A DNA stretch of 64,000 nt from contig OU342638.1 of the NCBI GenBank assembly GCA_910589415.1, positions 11,262,014 through 11,326,013 of the forward strand, given 5' to 3'. The translations under genes and the position numbers were made by a program. Of the stretch, positions 45,241 to 56,460 are shown in pieces. The stretch is from Malachius bipustulatus (taxonomy: Eukaryota > Arthropoda > Insecta > Coleoptera > Melyridae). Each line of letters starts with the position of its first letter. Positions within the stretch are counted from its first letter, which is position 1. Under the pieces are notes generated by a model. That model made no database searches, had not been told where the DNA came from, and saw only the letters and a program-made list of their open reading frames with translations.

Positions 45241-46057
45241 AGAGGACAAGTCGTGTGATTATTTAGTCGACATGTATATTTGTGAAGAGTGTCAAGCAAC
45301 TTTCACCACCAAGTGGAACCTGAAGAGGCACAAACATGGAACATGCGGGAGGAGCTCCCAAGGCAATCGTCCGCGGCTTTTACCTGAAAAACGCCCACAG
45401 CTGAATCCCAGCGGTCCTCCAGCTAAACGCCAGAGGATAGGTAAGAGCAAAAATTCTAATTGTGATGGCCATTGCCAACAATGCGGACAAGACTACACCA
45501 ATTACAACAATCACATTAAAAGCAACTTGCACAGGGGCAAATTATGGGGCACACATACGAGTAATGTGGAAGTAATAAGCGGAGTATTCAAAAATCGTAT
45601 ATGCAGCTACCGCATTACGAATATGGAAAAAATACTTTCTGTTGAAGAATTCATGAATGATCTCAAGAACACAGACGAATATTGCTTTGCATACGCGGTG
45701 GTGGCGGGGGTATACCGGGCCAGAGATAATCCGGACAGAACTAGCTCCTACCCACACTACTCGGAAGTGTTTGACTTTACAGACATGACATTCCCAGTAG
45801 ACTTGACGCAAATCACAAAATTCGAGACTAACAACAACGTGTCTATAAACGTATACGGGATGGAGCAAATCTACCAAGACGGACGGACCAGATCGCAAAT
45901 TATCGGACCTCTGTATTTATCGAAACAAATCCGTCCTGTACACATAAATTTATTGTTACTTAGCGACGATGTAGGAAATAAACACTATTGCTATATCAAA
46001 AATTTAAGTAGACTGATATCTAAACAACTGTCGGCACGCGATGGGGAGAAATATATT

Positions 46058-47467
46058 GGGTCCCAACAGGGTTCTATCTCTTGTGCGGACTGCAAGGGAG
46101 CCTTCCATGCGTCATGTATGAACTTGACTACACGAGATCTATCATACATGGATGAGGTTGGTGAGAAGTTTTACTGCGGAGCCTGTATCTCGGAGAGGAA
46201 GCGTGGACGTAGTCTGTCGGAGACCTCGGATGTTTCTCTCGTGGCCGGGCCTGCTTCTTCTGGGGCGCGACCTAGGGATGCTGCATTGGCGGGTTGCGCC
46301 CGATGCACTGAGAAGGTTGGATCGGACAGTTTAGTTGTTTGCGGTGGAGACTGCAAGCAATCTTTCCACTACAAGTGCGCATCTTTGTCCGAGGAGGAGT
46401 ATAGAGTTTTGGTCGCCAAGAAGAATATTCTGTTCTTTTGTGATGCTTGCCTTCAGGGCACAAAGTCCAACAGAGGTCGTCGCGCTGACGGCAGTTTTGC
46501 TGTCAGCAGTCTTAGAAATGAATTTTCAGAAGCAATTGAGAAAATAAAGGTTGGTGTGTTGTCTCAACTAGAAAAGAAAATATCGGAGCTGTCAGACAAA
46601 TTCTCATCTTCATTGGAGACCAAGGTGAACACTGCTGTTCAGGGAGCAATTTCTGGTACCGGTTCATCGTCGAAGGCTGCTGCAATAGTCCCGTATTCTA
46701 GCGTAGTACAGAATAAAACAAAACCAGCCCTGTTAATAAAACCAAAGAAAGTGCAGAGCAATACGGAGACGAAATCCGTGATTTTACGTAATATAGATCC
46801 GGCAACGTCTGGTTTTCAGCTGTCCAAGATTAGAAATGTGAAGGATGGTGGTGTTTTGGTGGGATGCAGATCTAGAAATGATAGTGAGAATTTTAAAAAG
46901 GCTGCTGAACAGAAACTTTCTGGAGAATATGAAATTAAGGAGATCAAAGGTGTAAATCCCAAAGTGCGAGTTGTTGGTATTACGGGGGAACTAGATGAAG
47001 CGTCTTTTATGAGATATTTTGTGGGCATGAATCAACACCTTATCGTCGATCAATCTCAGTGTAGGCTTCTTAAGTTTTGGCGTACAAAGAAACATGATGA
47101 CGTCTTTCAGGCTCTCGTAGAAATCCACACCGAATCTTATAATAATGTTATGAAATCTGGAAGTGTTTTTGTGGGATACAATAGTTGTATAGTTTACGAT
47201 GCTATTGAGATACTCAGGTGCTTTAAATGTTCAAAATTTAATCATTCTGCAAGGGTATGCTCCGGTTCACTTTGTTGTCCCAGATGTGGTGAGGATCACG
47301 TTGTAAAAAATTGCAAGGCCACTATTCTTAGCTGTGTTAACTGCGTTGTACTTAGGAACGGTGGGAGAACCGATATCGATTGTGCTCATGCTGCTTGGGA
47401 CCCCAAGTGCGTGGCACTCATTGAACAGAAAGAGAGATTGCGTAATATCGTGTTGTCAACGCAATAG
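46058..47467 (+). pseudogene. LINE ORF1 (PHD fingers and CCHC knuckles), 5'-truncated
   Basis: Open in the same frame as the interrupted polymerase, so a chimeric 731-residue ORF results (45272-47467). LINE features: partial PHD (CADCKGAFHASC, FYCGACI), full PHD (CARCTEKVGSD, CGGDCKQSFHYKC, FFCDACL), a coiled coil (LEKKISELSDKFSSSLE), a central region, and two Gag-like knuckles (CFKCSKFNHSARVC, CPRCGEDHVVKNC). It ends at TAG 47465-47467. Typical RNA-binding ORF1. Confidence 0.85.
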
Positions 47468-47548
47468 CAGCTATGCATTTCTCCCGAGTCATGCTATGTT
47501 GGTCAGTCTGATAACGAAATACCAGGTTGTAATGAATCCCGTGATAAT

Positions 47549-50445
47549 GTGCTTGCTCAGTCATGTAGCAGGGTCTCAACATTTGAGACTGCAATCAACA
47601 TATGCTATCAGAATGTTAGGGGGCTTAATTCTAAAACTCACGAGTTATTTAAGGCGTCGCTTATAACAGAGTTTGATATCATCTGCTTTTCAGAGACTTG
47701 GATTGGCCACTCTGTTTGTAACCTAGAGCTGTTTTCTGACGACTTTGATGTCTTTAGGACCGACAGAGATTACGCCGCACTGGGTGTATCCAGAGGTGGA
47801 GGAGTTCTGATCGCTCTAAGGAAAAAGTTATGTGCAAGGGTTGTGAATACGTCTTCGATTTCTTCTAGAACCCCGCAAATCGATATAATTGCTCTGAGGG
47901 TCTGCGTTTCTGATTACCACTTTTGCATAGTTCTTGTATATGTCCCGCCTGGGCTGCCGTCTCACATATATGAGGATTTTTGCGACGGTTTGACAGCCAT
48001 AGAGGACCTTCACAATTGTGACCTCATATTTGTGGGGGACTTCAACTTACCAGAGTATTTCCGTGCCGTCTCTAGCGGTGGTACTTTTAGCAGTAAAATA
48101 TTGGCACTTGATAACCTATCTAGCTTTTATGGCCTTGTCCAGCATAATGATGTTCTTAACGACAACAACGGGATTCTAGATTTGATTTTTACTAACATCG
48201 ACTCATGTTCTGTTACTAAGACTGAAGGTTTGGTGAAAGAAGATGCGTATCATCCGTGCTTGTCTTTACAACTGTTTGCGAAATATAAGACTGACGATGG
48301 AAAATTTCCTACAAACATTAATGTCGCTTCCTATAAATTTAAAAAAGCTGACTTTTCTCAATTATATAGATGTCTAGGTGAGGTTGATTGGGACTTCCTG
48401 ATGAGTGCCAATAGTGTCGATAAAGCCGTTGAGGAATTTTACAGTAAGTTGGACTTGATATTTTCGAAATGCATCCCAAAACATAGGCCTAAGAAATGTA
48501 GTAGATACCCACCATGGTTCAACAGAGACTTGATAAGTGACATTAGAAATAAAAAACGTTGTTATGATAGGTGTAAGAAGTATGGTCACAGCTACTATAT
48601 TCACGCGTTTAAACAGCTCAGGAGCAGAGTCAAATATAAAGTCGACATGCTATACAAGAGATACTTACGGAATATCGAGTGTAGGATTCGGTCTAACCCT
48701 AAATATTTTTGGTCCTATATTAACAACAAAAGAAAATGCGCTTCCCTTCCGGACACGTTAATTTATAAGGACTCCACAGTGAATGGTCCCCAGAATATTG
48801 TCGACTCTTTTGTTGATCACTTTGCCTCTGTTTACTCGCGTTCCCGTAATGATTCATCGACATTTAATCTCTTGGGAGCCCGTAACGCTGCTGGTGGGTC
48901 GGTTGACGTGATTGACATTATCACTCTTACTGAGGAAGAAGTTTCGAAGGGTTTGAAGAGACTTAAGCCCACTTTCACCGCTGGGTTGGATGGTGTTCCA
49001 TCATTTATTGTTAGGGACTGCGCTTCCGCTTTTGTTCGTCCTTTAACTATTTTATTTAATTTTTCTCTAAAAACACACACGTATCCAACGCGATGGAAGA
49101 TGTCTAAAATTTGTCCAGTTTACAAGAAGGATGGGCGCAATCTAGTTGAGAATTATCGTCCAATTTCCATTATATCAAATTTCAGTAAGGTCTTTGAGAA
49201 TACACTGCATGAAAAACTCTATCAAAAAGTTAGTGGATTTATTCCAGTAACCCAACACGGGTTCATGAAGGGGCGATCTACGGTCACAAATTTATTAAAT
49301 ATAACTCAACGTCTATGTGAGGTGCTGGATTCTGGTGGACAAGTGGACGTTATCTATACTGATATGTCAAAAGCTTTTGACAAGTTAGACCATGGAATTC
49401 TTTTGCAAAAAATGCTTTCTCTGGGCTTTTCGGCAGATCTAGTGCGTTTCTTTCGTGATTACTTGGTGAACAGGGGGCAGTGTGTTTGCTATCGGGGTTT
49501 TACATCGCGTGTCATTTCACCTTCATCTGGAATTCCGCAGGGTTCTGTTTTGGGTCCCTTGTTGTTCATTCTCTACGTTGCAGACTTGCCGAGCGGTTTG
49601 CACTGTGGTAATCTTATGTATGCAGATGACTTGAAGCTGTTCTATGATGTGTCAACCCTGAGTAACTGCTTGCATCTGCAGGAAATGCTGCAGAATGTCG
49701 TTCTCTGGTGTGAGGAGAATAAATTACCTCTCAACGCGGCCAAATGTAGTGTAGTTTCTTTCACTAGAAAACTAAAACCTATAATTTACGACTATAAAAT
49801 GAATGGGATCGCGTTGCCAAGAGTTGATGAGATACTGGACCTTGGCGTAACATTTGACAGCAAAGTGAACTTTAGGAGTCATATACTGAGATAACAAAAC
49901 AGTGCTACAGTACATTGGGTTTCATTATACGCAATTCTCGAGAGTTTACAAACGAGAATGTATTAAAGTCACTATTTATTTCATTTGTGCGTTCTAAGCT
50001 GGAGTATGCGTCTGTTGTGTGGGGCCCAAGCAGCATTGGTTATATCGATTTAATCGAAAAAATTCAGAGAAGGTTTTTAAAATATTTATGGCTCAAATTA
50101 GAGGGATCTTATCCTGTGATTGGCTTCCCGCACGACAGACTGCTCTCCCGTTTTGATGTCATGGAACTCTCAAAGCGGAGGATGTATATATCTGTTGTTT
50201 TTATGATCAAGCTTTTGAGAGGACAGATTGACTCACGTGATCTCCTCGAGACTGTGCACAGATGTCTGCATGATCCAGCCCGAAAGACAAGATCAGAAAT
50301 ATTGTTTTATCCTGATGCTCCCAGAACCAACTTATTGAAATTTCCCCCTCTATATGTTATGTATAGTCATTGTAATGGACTCACTTCGGTGTGCGATCTT
50401 CTGACGATTTCATTGGGGAGCCTGAGGGATGTAATGTTTTCTTGA
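47549..50445 (+). pseudogene. LINE ORF2: AP endonuclease and reverse transcriptase
   Basis: The N-terminal AP-like endonuclease shows NVRGLNSK, SETWIG and GDFNLPEY (~47612-48060). The RT shows VYKKDG..LVENYRPISI, DMSKAFDKLDH (~49365), SSGIPQGSVLGPLLF and the catalytic YADDLKLFYD (~49618). A one-base loss near 49885 ends the main frame at 49894; the conserved C-terminal region (GFIIRNS, then LEYASVVWGP) continues to 50445 in the next frame. Start uncertain: the first residues overlap the end of ORF1 in another frame. Confidence 0.87.
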
Positions 50446-50630
50446 ATTTGTAAAATTAATTACTGGTGTAGGATATTTTATATTATATTTTATTTTATGT
50501 AACTGCTTTTTTATCATGGTTAGGTGTAGTGATTTTGTAATGTATCGTTGTTTCTCTGTATAGATAGAGCTCACTATTGTATTTTATTTCCTGCCATTTA
50601 AGGGGTTTGTCCTGTTAGGCAGTTGATTCC

Positions 50631-50661
<31 letters not shown>

Positions 50662-53387
50662 ATATTTGTCACGGGAGCCTACAATTCTTTCGAACAGAGG
50701 CAAGGCTGAATGCTCATCGGTTAAACGACTGCGGAGAAACAGTACTAACACTGCCTACGAATAAAATGATAATAAACAAGTTTGGAAAAGCACAGCCGGG
50801 GAACATTTATTAAAATTCCAAAATTTTCAAAATAAAATTAAATCGCCCTTTGTCATATACGCAGATTTCGAAAGTGTTTTAGAACCAATTGAGAGTGAGG
50901 AAGAAGTTAATGAATCGTATACTCTGAAAAAAGTGAAGCATGTCCCATGCTCATTCGCATATTACATAAAATGCAGCTTTGACGACCAGCATTCAAAATT
51001 CGTATCTTATAGGGGTAAAGATTCACCGAAAGTTTTCATTGAACGACTAGAGCAAGACGCACTAGACATTTACAACAAATTTTTGAAAACACCGTTACCG
51101 ATGCGCGACCTGACTACCGATGAACAAGCACAGTTCTCGACAGCTGCAAAATGTCACATATGTGAGGAAAATTTCACGGCAGGCGATTGCAAAGTAAAAG
51201 ATCATTGTCACGTCACTCGAGAATACCGCGGACCAGCCCATTCCACTTGTAATCTAAACTATAGACTTAGACTAAACCTGCCTATCTTTTTCCACAATTT
51301 GAAAAATTACGATGCACATCTCTTTGTGAAAGATTTGGCTCACAATAAAGAAAATATTTCTGTGATAGCTCAAAACAAGGAAAAATATATTTCCTTTTCA
51401 AAAGCTATACTAGTCGACACAATACAGGATGGGGGTCGAAATAAGCAGGTTTTTCTAAATTTAAAATTCTTAGACACTTATAATTTTCTAAGTAGTTCTC
51501 TAGACTCGCTAGCGTCCACCTTGAAAACACATGACGACTTGCGAAAAAATTTTACAAACGAAGACGAATTCATGCTGGTGAAACAAAAAGGCGTGTTCCC
51601 ATATTCATATGTAACATCATTTGACAAATTAGACGAAACATCCGTACCCTCTAAAGAAATGTTCTTTGACGAACTGAGACAGCAACACATTAAGGAGGAA
51701 CAATACCAGAGGGAACAGATTGTGTGGAACACGTTTTCTTGCAGAACATTAGGAGAATATTTTGACCTTTATCTAAAAGTAGACGTGCTGCTCCTATGTT
51801 GCGTATTTGAAAACTACAGAAAAGTTTGTTTGGAGACGTACAAACTGGACCCCTGCAATTATTACACAGCCCCGGGGATAAGTTGGGACGCGATGTTATA
51901 CTACACTAAAATTGAGCTTGAGCTGCTAACCGACGTGGACATGCTACATTTCTTTCAAAAAGGCATTCGAGGTGGTGTTAGTACATGTATAACTAGAAAA
52001 TTCATTGCAAATAATAAATTTTTAGAAAATTTTTATCCGTTCAAGCCCACCAGTTATTTAATGTATTTAGATATGTGTAATCTTTATGGGAGGGCTATGG
52101 AATTCTCCCTTCCAGCCGGTGGGTTTCAATGGTTAACACCTTTAGAAATTACCTCTGTAGACATATCTGAACTGTCCGAGTCAGACGACACCGGATACGT
52201 ATACGAGGTGGATATAGAGTACCCCCAACAGTTACACGATGAGCACAATGACATGCCCTTTATGCCAGAATCGCTAGTACCCCCAGAAGACAAATATATG
52301 AAGTTGATCCCAAATTTACAAGACAAAGAAAAGTACATTATCCATTACTTAGCTCTAAAACAAGCATTAGAAAACGGACTAGTATTGAAAAAAATACACA
52401 GAGTCTTAAAATTTAAACAGTCGACATGGCTAAAGCCCTATATCACACTCAACACTGAAAAAAGGAACAGTGCCACCACAGTGTTCGAAAAGAATACTTA
52501 TAAATTGAAAAACAATTCAATTTTTGGTAAAACCTGTGAAAATTTAATGAACAGGGTAGATATCAAACTGGTGTCTGCCTGGGAAAGGGATGGGAAACGT
52601 CTATGTGCGGAAACACTAATATCAAAACCCTACTTTAAAGATTTAAAAGTATTTTCAGAAAATTTAGTGGCAATTGAGATGAATAAGGCTTTAGTCAACT
52701 ACAATAGACCCCTATACGTAGGCTTTGTAATTTTGGACATTGCTAAATATCTAATGTACGATTTCTTTTACAACCATTTGAAAAAACGCTATGGCAGTAA
52801 GGTTTCTCTATTATACACAGACACTGACTCGCTTATACTAAGCGTCGAAACGGGTAATTTTTACAATGACATGAAAGAACATTTAGACTTGTACGATACG
52901 AGTAATTATAAACCGGGAAATGTTCACAACATGCCGATAATGCCGTCTGTAGTTGGTCGCATGAAAGATGAATATCACGGTGAAATATTGAGTGAATATT
53001 ATGGTACAGGGGCAAAATCGTATTGTGTAAAGCACGGGGCTGATGTAACTAAAAAAGCCAAGGGTGTGGTAAAAACCGCCGTTGAACAACAACTCAGTTT
53101 GGCACTCTACAAATCTGTTGTGGAGGAAAATAAAATGGTTTATTGCACAATGTACCTGTTTCGCTCCGATATGCACACCGTGTACACAAATTATGTTAGG
53201 AAGGTTGCTTTGAAATCCAAGGACAATAAACGATTTTTGATCCCTTTCACCAATAAGACTTTGGCTTGGGGTCATAAAGATATTGAAAAACACCGTGAGA
53301 ATGTTGAAGTGGAACAACAACTGAGTCATCTGCTAGAAATTGGATACAAACTACCCCCCACCACTGAAGCGGGCAATATATAAGTAA

Positions 53388-54023
53388 ATGTTTTTCAATT
53401 TCAAAGCAGAAAGTCTTAAGATGGGTACTCCGGTTATTCTAAGCGAAAAGCCTTATTACTTAAATTACTCAAAGACCAAGTATGTTTCAACCGGTATATG
53501 GGCCAACAGTCACTATAAGCCCTGTGTGAAGATTGCTAATAATAAACATGATGGAGTAATTTTTACTGTCAACGATTGGGAAACTTTCCTGGACTACCAA
53601 GGAGTTATTACAAACTATTTTTGCTCCTGTGACACAATTACACCTATAAATTTGGTCAATTTTACAATTTACTTTGAGTTGTATAACAGCATCAAGGTTT
53701 TGAAGATAGAAAGCAGCACCGGTAAAATCTATTTGGCATATGACTCGGTGTGCCAGCTGTGGAACCACATACCGCTGATAAGAAGCAGTCTCGAAAATAT
53801 TAAACTACAAGACTTTGAATCATTCTTGGAATCCTTCAGGTATGAACGAGTGGAAGCTTTATCAGATCAAGTGGTCAAAAACGTTCAACAGCCTCATAGC
53901 AACGTGAGGGAAAATTACTGTGCATTGTATGAATTAATATTTCAACATCCTTTGTTTTTCGATAATGTATTTTGCACCGGCAAAGATGTTACGGGTTTGA
54001 AAAATATACAAAATAAAATGTGA
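53388..54023 (+). CDS. Polinton-associated protein of unknown function
   Basis: A 211-residue ORF from ATG, five bases after the polymerase stop and co-directional, so probably expressed from its own promoter or by reinitiation; TATATAAG overlaps the polymerase stop region at 53377. No membrane segment. The segment YKPCVKIANNKHDGVIF, then NDWETFLDYQGVITNYF has a strand-strand-helix look loosely like PC4-type single-stranded-DNA-binding domains, but this is a weak guess. It lies downstream of PolB, where Polintons often keep replication-linked accessory genes. Confidence 0.6.
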   Translation: MFFNFKAESLKMGTPVILSEKPYYLNYSKTKYVSTGIWANSHYKPCVKIANNKHDGVIFTVNDWETFLDYQGVITNYFCSCDTITPINLVNFTIYFELYNSIKVLKIESSTGKIYLAYDSVCQLWNHIPLIRSSLENIKLQDFESFLESFRYERVEALSDQVVKNVQQPHSNVRENYCALYELIFQHPLFFDNVFCTGKDVTGLKNIQNKM

Positions 54024-54088
54024 AAAATATGTTTATTTATTTATTATTTTTTTTTGTAAAATAAATTATTTTGATAAAACATGTCTTT

Positions 54089-54485
54089 TTATTGATTACA
54101 GCAATATTCTCTTCTGCGAAAATACAGTTTTACAGGCCTATAGCATAGACTTGTCACAAATAGTGCAAGAATTATAGATTGTAGAATCATAATTACAACA
54201 TCATATGTCGTAACAACCGGTTTCAAAAGTTGATACTGCCATCCGGACTCTTTAAACAAAATATCTGACGTGTAAATTCGTAATCTAAATTTTATTACGT
54301 CACTAGTGTTGTAGGGTAACCTGTGATGAAAAATGCTGCGTCCATAGAAAGAGTGTTGCTCTAATAAAAACCATTTATTGTCATCGAAGGTTATCAAACC
54401 TTTTTTAGCCTCGGGTGGTTTATATATAAACAAATTGTAGTTTAAAACGGCGCTTAGGGCCAGCAGTGCATGCACAGAGATCATG
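54089..54485 (-). CDS. Small two-segment membrane protein (virion membrane candidate)
   Basis: From ATG 54485, 131 residues. Residues 1-22 (MISVHALLALSAVLNYNLFI) resemble a signal peptide or anchor, and residues ~93-117 (TTYDVVIMILQSIILALFV) form a transmembrane helix followed by a basic, Cys-containing tail. The segment between would be exposed. A CTATAAATTC promoter motif lies about 35 bp upstream. I do not recognise a named family; the position next to capsid genes suggests a structural or release role. Confidence 0.55.
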
Positions 54486-54515
54486 ATAAACTGAGCTGAC
54501 AACTGAAATGTTGGA

Positions 54516-54528
54516 GAATTTATAGAAA
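54516..54528 (-). promoter_or_regulatory. CTATAAATTC box, membrane-protein gene
   Basis: The minus strand reads TTTCTATAAATTCTCC, 30-40 bp upstream of ATG 54485. The ten bases are identical to the box upstream of the DFQ gene. Confidence 0.6.
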
Positions 54529-54577
54529 AAAAATATACAAAAAAAAATAAATAAATAAATAAAATTAGGGATTTTTT

Positions 54578-55045
54578 TTATTCTTTCATAAAATAATGTT
54601 CATACAATTGATATACATTCGATAAAGCACAAACACACGGCGATTTTGAGTGATTGAAGCATCGAGGATCCGTTTTTAATATCGTAGGCTGATCTTCAAA
54701 TGTGACTACAGGTGTAGATGTTTTTTGTCTTATATATTCAGCTTTTTCCAAACCTTTCACGTAAATTACATCAAAGTCATCAGTCATGCTGTGGATAATT
54801 TGATCTGCATAGTGTACAGGGACATATCCTACATTCCAAGGTATACAGTGGTGATTGTTCATTAGCCAAACGGCATTTTTAATGAGGTCGGGAGACAGAT
54901 TACTTAGCTTATAGGGCGGCTTAAAAACATAATGGAATATCCGTGTACCGTCATAAGCAGCAAGCTCTTTTATAAGAAACTTATTATTTTCAATTTTAAA
55001 TGATTGAAAATCAAGTATTATGTTATTCGGCGACGCCATTGTCAC
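54578..55045 (-). CDS. Conserved Polinton 'DFQ' protein
   Basis: 155 residues; an internal ATG three codons in (MASPNN) is equally likely. Conserved blocks, judged from comparison with the broken copy at 30684: IILDFQSFKIENNKFLIKEL (residues 8-27), NNHHCIPWNVG (67-77), FDVIYVKGLEKAEYI (94-108) and CFNHSKSPCVCALSNVYQLY (132-151). The D.Q....K opening, central hydrophobic strand and terminal H....CAL.NV..L faintly recall an RNase H-fold DEDD exonuclease, but the acidic residues are not all present. Immediately follows the hexon gene (30 bp). Function unknown. Confidence 0.7.
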   Translation of the reverse strand: MTMASPNNIILDFQSFKIENNKFLIKELAAYDGTRIFHYVFKPPYKLSNLSPDLIKNAVWLMNNHHCIPWNVGYVPVHYADQIIHSMTDDFDVIYVKGLEKAEYIRQKTSTPVVTFEDQPTILKTDPRCFNHSKSPCVCALSNVYQLYEHYFMKE

Positions 55046-55071
55046 AATGAATAATTCGATCGAGAGCCGTC

Positions 55072-55082
55072 GAATTTATAGA
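55072..55082 (-). promoter_or_regulatory. CTATAAATTC box, DFQ gene
   Basis: The minus strand reads TTCTATAAATTCGACGGC. The TAA stop of the hexon ORF lies inside this box, 25-35 bp upstream of the DFQ start. Confidence 0.6.
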
Positions 55083-55555
55083 ACTTTTACATATTTAGTC
55101 AGCGGGTTGTATGAAAACTGACGATCGTAAATCAGCAAACAGTAGGCGGTGCTGTCAGCTCTAAAGTTGGAATGTCCTTCTATCTCTAGACGAATATTAA
55201 TTGTTTGCGTTTGCAAAGCTATACTTTCAGGCTGCTTTGAAGTGTCTATGACGAAGAATGGAGTTAAAGATAAAAAATCTTCAAACATATACAATGGTTC
55301 GGGGTCCTTTCCATAGTAGCTGCTCTGGAAACCGGCATACATTTCATATAGAGGGCCTGCTTTATATTTTCCAAGATTCAGATTTAGCTGGTCGTAGGGA
55401 TACTTTACACTGTTCAAGTAAACGCTAACATTTTTAACGTAGACGTCATCAAAATGGCTAGTATCAGAGGTGAATTTCCCCTCTCTCCCCGATTGAAACG
55501 CCAGAATAACGTAGAGGGGTGTTTGAGATTTTTTCACACTTTTTACAGACAACAA
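55076..55555 (-). pseudogene. Major capsid (hexon-type) protein, C-terminal fragment
   Basis: About 160 residues corresponding to the C-terminal jelly-roll of Polinton/adintovirus hexon-like proteins: PLYVILAFQSGREGKF, VYLNSVKYPYDQLNLNL, LYEMYAGFQSSYYG, PFFVIDTSKQPESI, then FRADSTAYCLLIYDR and YNPLTKYVK. Full-length proteins are roughly three times longer. Upstream of this segment there is no room for the N-terminal jelly-roll before the basic-protein gene; an ATG near 55583 opens only a short different frame (MDIFNVQEKF). So an internal deletion has removed most of the gene. Confidence 0.82.
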
Positions 55556-55616
55556 ATTTCTCTTGGACGTTGAAAATATCCATGTTTTCGGCTCCAGGTG
55601 TAGAGCACTACTGCAT

Positions 55617-55760
55617 CTATTGGTAAGCTTTCAGCACTTTAAATCCTAGAGATCTAAGAAATCGAACATTATCCTCAGACAGCAGTCTCTTTTTGTTCGG
55701 TTTACTAGGCGTTCTACGGCTATCAGATCTCTTTTTATGATTGTAGTAGATTATACCCAT
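55617..55760 (-). CDS. Small basic Polinton protein (core-protein candidate)
   Basis: 47 residues, starting MGIIYYNHKKRSDSRRTP, with a Lys/Arg-rich middle (KPNKKRLL) and ending FLRSLGFKVLKAYQ. About a third of residues are basic. It starts only one base after the penton stop (TGAAATG), suggesting coupled expression. Adenovirus-like elements encode small basic DNA-condensing proteins; the assignment here is inference from size, charge and position. Confidence 0.65.
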   Translation of the reverse strand: MGIIYYNHKKRSDSRRTPSKPNKKRLLSEDNVRFLRSLGFKVLKAYQ

Positions 55761-55761
55761 T

Positions 55762-56460
55762 TCACAGCGGCTTAAGATGTAACACAACGGTAATGTTTTC
55801 TTTTCGGAAGTTTACAAGAGACCCTTCCTGATCAACTATCTTGACAGTTATGCTGCGAAGTGTATTTGCGGTTACTGGTAAATATAAAACATTTTCAGGT
55901 GATATGTTGATTTTTGAACCTATTCCACACGTAGGATAGAACGAGAATATAATATGGCTAGACTTTGCATCTTTATTTTGATTGGCAGTGTAAGATCCTG
56001 AAGCTATATCACATTCCACAAACAAAGCTCTCACCGGTAGAATATTTATGGGTTTATCAGATGTGTGCATTGCATTCTTGGGATATTTATTTCGACTGAA
56101 ACCCAGTATCGGTGCAATCGAATCCGTGGCAGATAAATCCAGATCAGCGGTGCATTTTATTCGACACTTTAGAGTATTAAGATTCGGAATTAATTCAATG
56201 ACGTCTGTATCAAGCTGTGATTGAATGTAATCCTGTAGACTGTCTATTTCATAAGAACCGGTGGTAATTTTTATTAACTTATTTCCAACTCGTAACGTGT
56301 TGTTTTTACTTTCCTCGATGTTTGGTATGCAGTGGTAGGTTTGGAGAGCTATTAAGCCCACACCCATGATATCATCCAAAATAATCGGATCATTGAAATT
56401 TATCGTTAAAACACTTTCATTACCGGCCAAAACGAATAATAACGACACGGCATCAGGCAT
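55762..56460 (-). CDS. Minor capsid (penton-type) protein
   Basis: An intact 232-residue ORF from ATG 56460. The pattern matches Polinton/adintovirus penton-like proteins: GSYEIDSLQDYIQSQL (~residues 67-82), IAPILGFSRNKYP (~116-128), SDKPINILPVRALFVECDIA (~133-152), GSYTANQ, then KINISPENVLYLPVT and VKIVDQEGSLVNFRKENITV with a terminal LHLK. It would form the pentameric vertex of a capsid. Its first codons overlap the end of the protease gene. Confidence 0.85.
   Translation of the reverse strand: MPDAVSLLFVLAGNESVLTINFNDPIILDDIMGVGLIALQTYHCIPNIEESKNNTLRVGNKLIKITTGSYEIDSLQDYIQSQLDTDVIELIPNLNTLKCRIKCTADLDLSATDSIAPILGFSRNKYPKNAMHTSDKPINILPVRALFVECDIASGSYTANQNKDAKSSHIIFSFYPTCGIGSKINISPENVLYLPVTANTLRSITVKIVDQEGSLVNFRKENITVVLHLKPL

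Larger units (their letters stand above)
46058..50660 (+). mobile_element. Two-ORF LINE inserted in the polymerase gene
   Basis: It begins after GAGAAATATATT and ends in a (TAAA)n tail at 50630-50660, followed by AATATT and then resumed polymerase coding. AAATATT-like sequence on both sides is a plausible target duplication, though the tail blurs it. The 5' end is truncated: the first PHD finger lacks its first cysteine pair. Clade is uncertain; the PHD-type ORF1, endonuclease/RT ORF2 and tail suit the CR1/Jockey supergroup. Confidence 0.88.
45272..53383 (+). pseudogene. Polinton family B DNA polymerase, split by a LINE
   Basis: Native parts are 45272-46057 and 50667-53383, about 1165 residues. 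N-terminus: C2H2 finger (CEECQATF), second finger (CQQCGQDYTNYNNH), then an OTU-like region (DEYCFAYAV; KHYCYI). After the LINE: C-terminal part of a finger, exonuclease motif YADFESVLE, an endonuclease VII-like Cys/His insert (CHICEENF, DHCHVT, H..CN; ~51150-51260), LYLKVDVLLL, palm motif A YLDMCNLYG (~52063), motif B LKNNSIFGKTCENLMNR, motif C YTDTDSL (~52820), and the C-terminal YYGTGAKSY block. One base is lacking near a GGGG run at ~50810. All catalytic residues remain, but the LINE makes this copy non-functional. Confidence 0.9.
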
